Shown one piece after another: positions 7,049 through 13,940 of a stretch of DNA of 19,991 bases (position 1 is the stretch's first letter; each line of letters begins with the position of its first letter). A program made the position numbers and the translations under genes. The notes beneath the pieces were generated by a model. That model ran no database searches. It was given only the letters and a program-made list of their open reading frames with translations, and was not told the DNA's origin. Source of the stretch: Fimbriimonadaceae bacterium (lineage in GTDB: Bacteria; Armatimonadota; Fimbriimonadia; Fimbriimonadales; Fimbriimonadaceae); contig CANFJD010000016.1 in the NCBI GenBank assembly GCA_947447315.1, positions 1 through 19,991 of the forward strand, given 5' to 3'.

Positions 7049-7927
7049 ATGCTTGTGATCCCTGCGTTTTTTTCTCTCCTCGCCTTCTGCGGTCAATCTG
7101 CGGCAAGTACCAAGCCGCCGGCGCCGTTGGTCGAGCTAGTCGCCATTTGTAATATCACCGCCGACGGCGTGACCGCCTGGAGTTTCGACCGTAAACCGCT
7201 TCCCGAGTTAGCCCGTAAGCTGGAAACGCAACTCAGCAGCCAAGACTACAGCAACATCAACGTTCGGATTGGCCGAAAGAACCGCTGGCTGATGTTCCGG
7301 ACTAACGCGCCCAACATTTACACTCAGGTGCAGCTGAACGTGGGCGGACGGAATGTCTACGGATCGTTGAATCTCAACGACGATTCGATGCGGAATTTTC
7401 AATTCATTCCGGTTGCAACCATTAAAACTGAACGTACGGTTGATGCAACGGCAACCATCACGGTGACGACCGGTGAGTACATTCGGTTGACGCCCCGCAA
7501 AGGCCAAGAATTCCGGATTGGAAAAGGAACCTACCAATTAGGGGAATTCGTGAAGTCCGAAGTCGTCCGTCAGCCCGGTTGGGGCGGATTTTCCGGCGGT
7601 GGCGTGGGTGGGGGTGTCATCGTAGATGGAGGCCAAGGAATGGGAGGATTTCCCGGATTCCAAGCCGCGCCAGCGAAAGCGTTTCAGTGGACCGCAGTGG
7701 CAACCGGCCCCGCACCCGACGTAAGTTGGGGTTACAACATCGGTATTTTCGATCTTGCTAACCAGAATATTCAAACTCAGGGCGTCCAGCCGAGCATCGA
7801 ATACGTACCGGCGCTCGGCGCGGTGAGGTTGGTATTGCAGATCGATCCCGCCACTATCGGGATGATCTCGTTTCCGATCACGGAGACAAAATCGTTCGAA
7901 TTCCGAGGCATCCCGCTGGATAAGTAA
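7049..7927 (+). CDS. Secreted protein of unknown function with a glycine-rich linker
   Basis: I do not recognise a family. The open frame reaches back to 6968, inside leuC, but the ATG at 7049 gives a clean start: a 292 aa protein whose first 20 or so residues form a signal peptide (MLVIPAFFSLLAF, then CGQSAAS). The mature protein looks beta-rich. A first region (about 28-170) contains ARKLETQLSSQDY and strand-like segments. A Gly-rich linker of about 25 residues around 179-205 follows, then a second beta-rich region to the end. The single Cys in the signal region is not in a good lipobox. No ribosome site is visible; TATGAT at 7001-7006 could be its -10. It converges on the FmdB-type gene with three bases between stops. 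It is probably an exported or surface protein. Confidence 0.75.
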   Translation: MLVIPAFFSLLAFCGQSAASTKPPAPLVELVAICNITADGVTAWSFDRKPLPELARKLETQLSSQDYSNINVRIGRKNRWLMFRTNAPNIYTQVQLNVGGRNVYGSLNLNDDSMRNFQFIPVATIKTERTVDATATITVTTGEYIRLTPRKGQEFRIGKGTYQLGEFVKSEVVRQPGWGGFSGGGVGGGVIVDGGQGMGGFPGFQAAPAKAFQWTAVATGPAPDVSWGYNIGIFDLANQNIQTQGVQPSIEYVPALGAVRLVLQIDPATIGMISFPITETKSFEFRGIPLDK

Positions 7928-7930
7928 CGT

Positions 7931-8260
7931 TTATTCGTCGTCCGGAATATCTCCGGCGAGATCGGCTTCGAACAGCTCTTCCATCTCGTCGGAGACATCT
8001 TCATCCATGGCCTTTCCCAGATCACGAACCATGCCCCGCATCGCGGCATGGTCGTTGACATCGGCCATGTTTTCAAACTTATCCGCGAGTTCGTCGATCC
8101 GGTCGTCTTCGTTGCGGTAGCGGGCGAACCGGCTCACCAGTTTCTGAGCTTCCACCGAGCCGCATGCCGGGCATTTCACCTCGTCGGGCTGGGCGGTCAT
8201 GCCGATCAGAGCGGAGAATTTCCGCTGGCAAGCTTGGCACCGATACTCAAATACTGGCAT
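7931..8260 (-). CDS. FmdB-type zinc-ribbon protein
   Basis: A 109 aa protein. Its N-terminal 45 residues match the FmdB/CxxC_CXXC_SSSS regulatory-protein family: MPVFEYRCQAC with Cys8 and Cys11, then CPACGS with Cys30 and Cys33, making a four-Cys zinc ribbon. After a short basic stretch (RFARYR, 44-49) the remaining half is strongly acidic and helical and ends DDE. FmdB proteins are small, widespread and poorly understood; a regulatory role was proposed in methylotrophs but is not established generally. The gene stands alone, convergent with the secreted-protein gene and divergent from the oxygenase gene. Its acidic tail is longer than in minimal family members. Confidence 0.85.
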   Translation of the reverse strand: MPVFEYRCQACQRKFSALIGMTAQPDEVKCPACGSVEAQKLVSRFARYRNEDDRIDELADKFENMADVNDHAAMRGMVRDLGKAMDEDVSDEMEELFEADLAGDIPDDE

Positions 8261-8277
8261 GGTCGTTTCTTAACATA

Positions 8278-8292
8278 AAGGATGGAATCCTT
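8278..8292. repeat. Short perfect inverted repeat between divergent genes
   Basis: AAGGAT-GGA-ATCCTT, a six-base perfect inverted repeat with a three-base centre, lies 18 bases upstream of the FmdB-type ATG in the divergent region shared with the oxygenase gene. Position and symmetry would suit a regulator site; nothing else supports it. Confidence 0.3.
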
Positions 8293-8369
8293 GCAATTCC
8301 GCGACAAGAAGTTGCGAGCTACTCGTCTACTTTACGCTAAAAGCGGGTCCAGCGAGTAAAACTATCGGC

Positions 8370-9188
8370 GTGGAAACGACACTGCCGTCCCTAGAATCCC
8401 CCTACGTTTTGACTCCAGAACAGATTGCCGAGTACCGCCAGAAGGGTCACATTCTTCTGCGCGGAGTCTTGAGTCAGGATGAGATTGCTGCCTACCGAGA
8501 AGTAATTCTGGCGGGAACGATCCGAAACAATCAGGAGACTCGCCCGATGGAGGAGCGAGATACGTACGGAAAGGCATTCCTTCAGGTCATGAATCTGTGG
8601 GTCTCGGACGAGGATGTGAAGCAGTTTGTATTCAGCAAGCGGCTTGCCGGTATCGCCGCGCAACTGATGGAAGTGGATGGCGTTCGGCTCTATCACGATC
8701 AGGCACTTTTCAAGGAACCGGGCGGGGGACACACGCCGTGGCACCAGGACCAGTTTTATTGGCCGCTGGATGCACCGCGAACGACGACGCTTTGGATGCC
8801 CCTGGTCGACATTGATGCCGTGATGGGCAGCATGACCTTTGCGAGCGGAAGCCACGAGAAAGGCTTCGTGGAAGAAGGCGGACATATTTCGGATACCAGT
8901 GAATCGTTCTTCGACGACTACGTAGCATCGAACGGATACGCGCTCACCGGCGGCGGCCCGATGGCAGCCGGCGATGCGACCTTCCATAGCGGCTGGACCA
9001 TGCACCGCGCGCCGGGAAATGTCACCGACCGCACGCGGGAAGTGATGACGGTCATCTACTATCCAGACGGAACGTTGGTGAGTGAACCCGCGAACGGTTT
9101 CCAATTCAACGATTTGGCCACCTGGCTCAGCAATAAGCCCGCCGGCACTGCTGCCGACGGGCCTTTGAATCCCGTGCTCTATCCGTAA
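8370..9188 (+). CDS. Phytanoyl-CoA dioxygenase (PhyH) family 2OG-Fe(II) oxygenase
   Basis: A 272 aa non-haem iron oxygenase of the PhyH family, which hydroxylates organic substrates using 2-oxoglutarate and O2. The iron facial triad can be read as His125 and Asp127 in WHQDQFYW, with the distal His212 in MHRAPGN. Arg221 or Arg223 is the likely 2-oxoglutarate anchor. The N-terminal LTPEQIAEYRQKGHILLRG (14-32) and SGSHEKG (159-165) are typical. The start is GTG at 8370; no ATG fits, and the family's N-terminus is complete. No ribosome site is seen. The substrate is unknown: bacterial PhyH proteins act on many compounds. The gene stands alone, convergent with the cytochrome-fusion gene 15 bases away. 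Cytoplasmic, with no signal peptide. Confidence 0.9.
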   Translation: METTLPSLESPYVLTPEQIAEYRQKGHILLRGVLSQDEIAAYREVILAGTIRNNQETRPMEERDTYGKAFLQVMNLWVSDEDVKQFVFSKRLAGIAAQLMEVDGVRLYHDQALFKEPGGGHTPWHQDQFYWPLDAPRTTTLWMPLVDIDAVMGSMTFASGSHEKGFVEEGGHISDTSESFFDDYVASNGYALTGGGPMAAGDATFHSGWTMHRAPGNVTDRTREVMTVIYYPDGTLVSEPANGFQFNDLATWLSNKPAGTAADGPLNPVLYP

Positions 9189-9203
9189 AAGATCGAGATC
9201 AGA

Positions 9204-10115
9204 TCAGGGCTTCGCGCCGTCCTGAACCCACTTCTCGAGCATCTTGATTTGGGCTTCAGGAAGGGCGTCGGCCTTCTTGGGCATTCGATCGCGACCGGTG
9301 GCACGGACCGACTTGATCAAGCGGCTGCTAGCCGGGTCGCCCGGTGTCACCGAAGCCACAATCCCCGCGTAGTTCGAGAGATCAACGCCATCTTTTCGGT
9401 TGACCGCGTCGTGGCAGGGCATACACTTGTCGTTCATAAGCGCTTGGACTGAGGCAAAGGTTGCGGGCAGTACGGCGTCTTCCTTCTTGGACCCTTCCGG
9501 CGGGACAAAGGCAAAACCGTCAGTCGTGAGGGGATCCTTTCCGATAGTAATCGAAGAGGCCATCACCAGATAATCCTTGCCCTCAATACTTGCCGCAAGT
9601 CCTCGAGCGATGCCAATCTTTTTGTCAACGTACAACGTCACTACCGTCGGGAGCTTCTTGAATGAAACGGCGACTTCGGTGACTTCGTTTCCGCCGATAT
9701 TGCGCGATTGTCCGGCCTTCGCCGCTTCGATTGAGCTGGCCGGATCCTTTTGCAGGAATGCTCCCCAGGCTTGGACCTCGGGGCGCTTCGCAAATGTATT
9801 CACCCAACCGTCGGTGAAAGCTTCTTGGGAGTAGGTCTTGGTAGCGTTCTTGTACGTGGTCACGACCTTACCGTCGGACACCACGTATCCGGTCGGAGTC
9901 GTAAGGCGGAACTGGCCCGGTCGGCTGAATACCAACTTGTAGTCGGCGGGCGATTCCCCCACCACACGGAACTTATATTCCAACGTGAGACTGGGCGCGG
10001 CGGCTAACACATCAAAATTGCGCGTTAGGACACCAGGAAGGGCCGGAGCCCCGGCCTGGGGCAAAAGTGAGAGGATAAGGAATCCAGAACTCAAAAATAA
10101 AGGCAACGAGCGCAT
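9204..10115 (-). CDS. Secreted fusion: LolA/DUF2092-like domain plus planctomycete-type cytochrome c domain
   Basis: A 303 aa exported protein. Residues 1-23 form a signal peptide (hydrophobic core 5-18, AGA cleavage region). Residues about 30-205 resemble the LolA/DUF2092 lipoprotein-carrier-like fold: FDVLAAAPSLTLEYKF, an FSRPGQFRLTTPTG strand pair (63-76), and a KKLPTVVTLYVDKKIGIARGL region (153-173). Residues about 217-303 form a cytochrome c domain of the planctomycete (PSCyt1-like) type: haem site CMPCH with Cys231, Cys234 and His235, and the probable axial Met278 in RMPKK, ending in a typical EKWVQDGAK helix. The haem domain implies periplasmic electron transfer or redox sensing. The N-terminal assignment rests on fold-like pattern only and is less certain than the cytochrome domain. 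Divergent from the DUF885 gene. Confidence 0.8.
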   Translation of the reverse strand: MRSLPLFLSSGFLILSLLPQAGAPALPGVLTRNFDVLAAAPSLTLEYKFRVVGESPADYKLVFSRPGQFRLTTPTGYVVSDGKVVTTYKNATKTYSQEAFTDGWVNTFAKRPEVQAWGAFLQKDPASSIEAAKAGQSRNIGGNEVTEVAVSFKKLPTVVTLYVDKKIGIARGLAASIEGKDYLVMASSITIGKDPLTTDGFAFVPPEGSKKEDAVLPATFASVQALMNDKCMPCHDAVNRKDGVDLSNYAGIVASVTPGDPASSRLIKSVRATGRDRMPKKADALPEAQIKMLEKWVQDGAKP

Positions 10116-10121
10116 TCACCA

Positions 10122-10127
10122 ATCTTA
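10122..10127 (-). promoter_or_regulatory. -10-like TAAGAT six bases before the cytochrome-fusion start
   Basis: On the minus strand, TAAGAT lies exactly six bases from the ATG at 10113-10115. The only purine-rich run (GGTGA) abuts the ATG and is too close to act as a ribosome site. This fits a leaderless transcript. No good -35 is seen. Confidence 0.4.
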
Positions 10128-10250
10128 ACGCATTCAATGGTGATATGTTCTGTAATTTAGTGCGGGTTACGCCGCGAGCATCGGTTATTCGCCGCTCATA
10201 ATAGGTCCGGCTCGTTCGTTTAAACAGGAAAACGACGATCGCTTCCTATC

Positions 10251-11975
10251 ATGCCCCGCCCATTTCTGCCCGCGATCGCCCTTCCGATTCTGCTAACTGC
10301 GATGCGCACCCCTGCTGCCCCCATGAGTAACTCCCTCTTTTCGGCTCCCGCTGACAATGATCTGCAGTCAGTTGTTCAATTATTCCAAGCCGACGAATCG
10401 GATCTTTCACGTCTGTATCCCATTTCCACGTCGGACCGAGCCATGGCTCGGCGACGAGAATGGCTGAAGTCTTGGCAGAGCCGAGTGGGGCAAATTCGGG
10501 CAGAAGAACTGTCTCCGGCGGGAGTTGCAGACCAGTTCCTATTCAAAAATTACCTCGCCAAAGAACTACGCGAGTTGGAAATCACTCAGGCGAGGCAAGA
10601 GAAGATTCGGTTGATCGTTTCCTTTGCTCCAAGGATAGCTGGCCTCGATGAGGCAAGACGTCAGATGGAAATTCCTGACGCACCAAAGGTTGCTCAGTCC
10701 CTTACTGATCTCTCGGTGGAAGTGATCGCCGCGACCAAGAAATTAGACGAGCCCACTTTCCCGGCGACGGAGGGATATGCCGCGCTCGGGTTATCCCGGC
10801 AGCTGAGGGACGTTCTTTCTCATTGGTTTACCTACTACAACGGATACGATCCGCTTTTCACTTGGTGGGTCGAAGCGCCATATCGGGAGCTGTCTAAAAA
10901 CCTCGATGCCTTTGTCACCGCATTAGAAAAGAAGGTGAACGGCGACGCCAAGGCTCCCATTGTCGGACAAGCGGCAGGTCGAGACGCACTGCTGGCCGAT
11001 CTCGCATACGAACAAATCCCCTACTCCCCGGAGGAACTCATCGCGATCGGCGAAAAGGAGTACGCGTGGTGCGAAGCCGAGATGAAGCGGGCCGCCAAGG
11101 AATTGGGGTTTGGCGACGACTGGAAGAAGGCCCTTGAGCACGTAAAACAACAGTACGTGGAGCCCGGTCAGCAACCGGCCCTGATCAAAAAGTTGGCGCT
11201 GGAAGCGATTGAATTTGTCGAAAAGCGTGATTTGGTGACCGTTCCGCCCGAAGCAAAATCATCGTGGGGCATGGAGATGATGTCGCCGGAACGACAACTC
11301 GTCAATCCGTTCTTTCTCGGTGGCGATACGATCATCGTCAGCTATCCCACCAACGGCATGACTCAGGAGCAGAAAATGATGAGCATGCGCGGGAACAATC
11401 CGTACTTTTCTCGCGCCACCGTTCAACACGAGCTAATACCCGGGCACCACTTGCAGGGATACATGGAGGCGCGCTACCGACCGTATCGACAACAATTTTC
11501 GACGCCGTTCTGGACCGAAGGGTGGGCGCTCTACTGGGAGATGCTGCTGTGGGATCTCGGATTTCCTAATACCCCGGAGGAACGGATCGGCATGCTGTTT
11601 TGGCGGATGCATCGCTGTATGCGCATCGAATTCTCACTGAAATTCCATCTTGGGCAAATGACGCCCGCGCAGTGTGTTGATCTTTTGGTGGACCGGGTGG
11701 GGCACGAACGCGCCACGGCCGAAGGGGAAGTCCGCCGAAGCCTCAATGGCAGCTATCCTCCGCTTTACCAGGCGGCCTACATGATCGGTGGGTTGCAATT
11801 CCGGGCGTTGCATCGAGAGCTGGTGGATTCCGGCAAGATGACAAATCGCCAGTTCCACGATGCGATTCTGCGTGAGAACAATATTCCGGTGGCCGCTCTG
11901 AGGGCGATTCTAGAAAAGCAACCGTTCCCCGCGACGGGCCTGCCGGCCTGGCGTTTTTACGATACCGCTAAATGA
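10251..11975 (+). CDS. DUF885 family zinc-dependent peptidase, exported
   Basis: A 574 aa protein of the DUF885 family, thermolysin-like metallopeptidases of uncertain substrate. Residues 1-24 look like a signal peptide (FLPAIALPILLTA core, Ala-rich cleavage region). The zinc site is plain: H393-E394-L-I-P-G-H399-H400, with the downstream Glu423 in TEGWALYWE as the likely third ligand. DUF885 landmarks FFLGGDTIIVSYPTNGM (354-370) and SYPPLYQAAYMIG (about 502-514) are present, and the length is usual for the family. ATG at 10251 is in frame with the signal peptide; a second ATG at residue 25 would remove it. No ribosome site is visible. The 3' end stops five bases before the convergent membrane-protein gene. 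Probably periplasmic peptide breakdown. Confidence 0.88.
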   Translation: MPRPFLPAIALPILLTAMRTPAAPMSNSLFSAPADNDLQSVVQLFQADESDLSRLYPISTSDRAMARRREWLKSWQSRVGQIRAEELSPAGVADQFLFKNYLAKELRELEITQARQEKIRLIVSFAPRIAGLDEARRQMEIPDAPKVAQSLTDLSVEVIAATKKLDEPTFPATEGYAALGLSRQLRDVLSHWFTYYNGYDPLFTWWVEAPYRELSKNLDAFVTALEKKVNGDAKAPIVGQAAGRDALLADLAYEQIPYSPEELIAIGEKEYAWCEAEMKRAAKELGFGDDWKKALEHVKQQYVEPGQQPALIKKLALEAIEFVEKRDLVTVPPEAKSSWGMEMMSPERQLVNPFFLGGDTIIVSYPTNGMTQEQKMMSMRGNNPYFSRATVQHELIPGHHLQGYMEARYRPYRQQFSTPFWTEGWALYWEMLLWDLGFPNTPEERIGMLFWRMHRCMRIEFSLKFHLGQMTPAQCVDLLVDRVGHERATAEGEVRRSLNGSYPPLYQAAYMIGGLQFRALHRELVDSGKMTNRQFHDAILRENNIPVAALRAILEKQPFPATGLPAWRFYDTAK

Positions 11976-11980
11976 ACTCG

Positions 11981-12757
11981 TTACTTTCGAGTTCCGTTTC
12001 CGCCGCCGCCCTTAATCATCGTCGTGCCAGCACCGGGCTTGGGCAGCACCACCGGAGCGGGTTTCGAGGAAGTGGGCTTCTGACTCATATCAATATTGTA
12101 CGCCTTAATTTGTATATTTCTAAGACTTTTGGCTGGTAGCTCAATTGTTTGTGTCATTCCTGTTGGAATCAGCGGTGCTTTGTGGATTGCTACAGAAAGA
12201 AAGGCACCAAGAATAGCTAGGAATGAAGTCACAGTAGCAGAACCTAGCCACCACATCGCTCCAATTAGATATTTGAGCCTGTCTTTGACAAGCTGCTCGT
12301 GATTTTCTCTGGCCTGTTTGTATACAGCTATCTGCTTTAGGATGACCTCATCTTTGGATACCGGCACTGGCTCGCCATTCAGGAATTGCAAGGCGTCAGA
12401 AATATCCTGTACTTTCCATCCCCGAAGCACCGAGGCGAATTTGATTATGCTGCAAACAAGAAGGGCGAGGGAGAGGGACAACATACCGACGACGATCCAA
12501 GTCGCGCGCTGTCCGACAAGGGCAGCTACCTGTGCGAAAGCACCAAGGCTTGAGGCAAAGGCTACGATTGCGCCTGAGGTGAGAAACGCGGCAACTAACC
12601 CCTCTCTGGCAAATGTTTGATCTACTGCGGCAATCGCGGACTCGTACAGTCGGCGCTCAAGTTGTAGGCCAGCAGCGTAGCGGTGATCGTTTGCTGTGGT
12701 TTCCGGCTCGGGTAAAATCGCCCGTGTTGGGATAAGTCCAAAATGTAGCTTCCACAT
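11981..12757 (-). CDS. AT-rich multi-pass membrane protein of unknown function
   Basis: Not recognised. I chose ATG at 12755-12757 (258 aa); a TTG at 12775 directly after the preceding stop would add six residues. In the longer numbering, residues 1-57 are soluble and partly helical. Two membrane helices follow at about 59-82 and 89-111. A charged helical segment (112-165) contains KDEVILKQIAVYKQARENHE. A third hydrophobic region lies at about 167-192. The tail is Pro/Lys/Gly-rich (193-264, ending GGGGNGTRK). The layout (helical hairpin, cytoplasmic helices, more membrane) loosely resembles Pycsar-effector-like or SLATT-type proteins, but no cyclase or other partner is nearby. G+C over 12061-12420 is about 44% by hand count, well below both flanks, suggesting transfer or relaxed selection. 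Confidence 0.7.
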   Translation of the reverse strand: MWKLHFGLIPTRAILPEPETTANDHRYAAGLQLERRLYESAIAAVDQTFAREGLVAAFLTSGAIVAFASSLGAFAQVAALVGQRATWIVVGMLSLSLALLVCSIIKFASVLRGWKVQDISDALQFLNGEPVPVSKDEVILKQIAVYKQARENHEQLVKDRLKYLIGAMWWLGSATVTSFLAILGAFLSVAIHKAPLIPTGMTQTIELPAKSLRNIQIKAYNIDMSQKPTSSKPAPVVLPKPGAGTTMIKGGGGNGTRK

Positions 12758-12775
12758 ACCGCTATTCTGGCGCAA

Positions 12776-13879
12776 CTAAATAATCTCAAGATAGTCCCGG
12801 TCTGGTAGCGGTGGGAACGGGTTATGCGGCTCGGCTTGGTACCAGAACGCTACACTCGCGATGTCGTCTTGGAGCGGGAGATACCGTCCACCCGACCGCC
12901 AACCCAGGGCCTGAATCGTCACCCGCAGATCGGTTTCGAACCGGATGGGATCCATGATGTGCCAGCGATACATCCCAAACCGTTGCTGCACTTGGTAGTG
13001 ACCATCCCCTCGAATCACCTGCGGAAGGCCCGCATATGGCGTGGTGAATTCCTGGTATTCCAGCGTTTCAACCCCAAACTGGGTTTTCCCTCGAACATCG
13101 AAGTCGTAAGAACCGCAGAAATAGTCTTCTGTTCCCGTGCCACAGATGGTCGGAAACTCGGCGTCGCCATCCATAAAGAACTTGATTTCGCCTTCGCCCC
13201 ACCAACCGTTATTGTTCACGCCCCAGGCCATGTAGGTGCCTACAAAGTGGCCTTGTCCCTGGATGCCATCGACAATCGTGTAGTCGGTCTTGTATGGCAA
13301 CGGATTTGTCCGGCGAAACTGGGCGTGGAAATAAGCCGCGTCTTCCGGAACTTCGGTGAGGACGTAATTGACCTGGTAGTAAAGCGTCATCGCGTCATCC
13401 GCGCGATTCTCCATCGTTATTCGGCAATGCTTGCGAAACGGCATTTCCCAGTAGCAATTGAAAGCACTGCCCGGATTCACGCACACCGCCAGCGACGACA
13501 CCGCGGCGTATTTCTGCCATCCGCAAGCAAAGAAATCGCCCACTGGGCACTCCACCGAAGGTGACTCCTCTCCGTCCCAATAGAAGCGAAGAATCGAGTT
13601 GCGCCAAGTCCCGGTGGGCGTCATCCAGATCTGCTGGATTGCGCCAGGCCCTTCAATATCGGCAATGACAAAGGTTTCTCCCGCCCCTATGCGAACGCTG
13701 GGCGATACCTTCCATCCTTGACCAAGGTCGCGGGCGCAGCTTTGCCCCGTCCCTTCCGTGGCCATGCCACCCTTCCCTTTTTCGCCGGAAAAGTTCTCCG
13801 GCGAGATCGAGCGCGACCGGGCGTGCGAAAGGCGCGATAGATTTCCGAGGTGCAGTCCAAGGCCATTAAACTGGGGCAT
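12776..13879 (-). CDS. DUF2961 / GH172-like protein
   Basis: A 367 aa protein of the DUF2961 family, whose characterised members are now glycoside hydrolase family 172 (difructose-anhydride and furanosidase activities). The N-terminal ISPENFSGEKGKGGMATEGTG (about 25-45), DLGQGWKVSP (51-60) and ADIEGPGAIQQIWMT (73-87) are typical. The putative active-site region holds WWGEGEIKFF (226-235; Glu229/Glu231) and GTGTEDYF (247-254; Glu251). The spacing of 20-22 residues is close to that of the two catalytic glutamates described for GH172. No signal peptide, so probably cytoplasmic. ATG at 13877-13879 keeps the whole conserved N-terminus. Its promoter region carries a perfect 11-bp inverted repeat. 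Glycan or sugar-derivative processing is likely; the substrate is unknown. Confidence 0.9.
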   Translation of the reverse strand: MPQFNGLGLHLGNLSRLSHARSRSISPENFSGEKGKGGMATEGTGQSCARDLGQGWKVSPSVRIGAGETFVIADIEGPGAIQQIWMTPTGTWRNSILRFYWDGEESPSVECPVGDFFACGWQKYAAVSSLAVCVNPGSAFNCYWEMPFRKHCRITMENRADDAMTLYYQVNYVLTEVPEDAAYFHAQFRRTNPLPYKTDYTIVDGIQGQGHFVGTYMAWGVNNNGWWGEGEIKFFMDGDAEFPTICGTGTEDYFCGSYDFDVRGKTQFGVETLEYQEFTTPYAGLPQVIRGDGHYQVQQRFGMYRWHIMDPIRFETDLRVTIQALGWRSGGRYLPLQDDIASVAFWYQAEPHNPFPPLPDRDYLEII

Positions 13880-13886
13880 ATATTTG

Positions 13887-13920
13887 GTCCTGCGCGAATA
13901 TATCAGTTCTCGCGCAGGAC
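13887..13920. promoter_or_regulatory. Perfect 11-bp inverted repeat around the DUF2961 promoter
   Basis: GTCCTGCGCGA (13887-13897) and its exact complement (13910-13920) flank a 12-base AT-rich centre. On the minus strand the centre contains TATATT, a good -10. A -35-like TGGACG lies 17 bases further upstream and overlaps the outer arm. The inner arm ends seven bases before the DUF2961 ATG, and no ribosome site is present. There is no T-run after it, so it is not a terminator; an operator, or a translation-controlling hairpin, fits better. Confidence 0.55.
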
Positions 13921-13928
13921 GTCCAGTC

Positions 13929-13940
13929 TAAGCGCGCTTA
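13929..13940. repeat. 12-bp perfect palindrome TAAGCGCGCTTA
   Basis: A perfect palindrome directly after the stop codon of the upstream membrane-protein gene (13941-13943) and eight bases from the inverted repeat at 13887-13920. It may be part of the same regulatory region or a short 3' structure. Confidence 0.35.

Noticed and set aside
9137..9166. GC-rich hairpin followed by TTT at the end of the oxygenase gene
   Set aside because: It has a mismatch, is within coding sequence and has only three T residues.
11981..12757. A complete Pycsar- or CBASS-like defence system
   Set aside because: Only a vaguely similar membrane protein is present; no nucleotide cyclase, nuclease or ancillary gene lies nearby, and the neighbours are metabolic or peptidase genes.
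12824..13564. A 246-codon plus-strand frame opposite the DUF2961 gene
   Set aside because: Antisense shadow of a strongly conserved family; no recognisable domain.
13782..13804. TCGCCGGA...TCCGGCGA inverted repeat as a regulatory hairpin
   Set aside because: It falls within conserved DUF2961 N-terminal coding sequence (ENFSGEKG), so codon constraint is a sufficient explanation.
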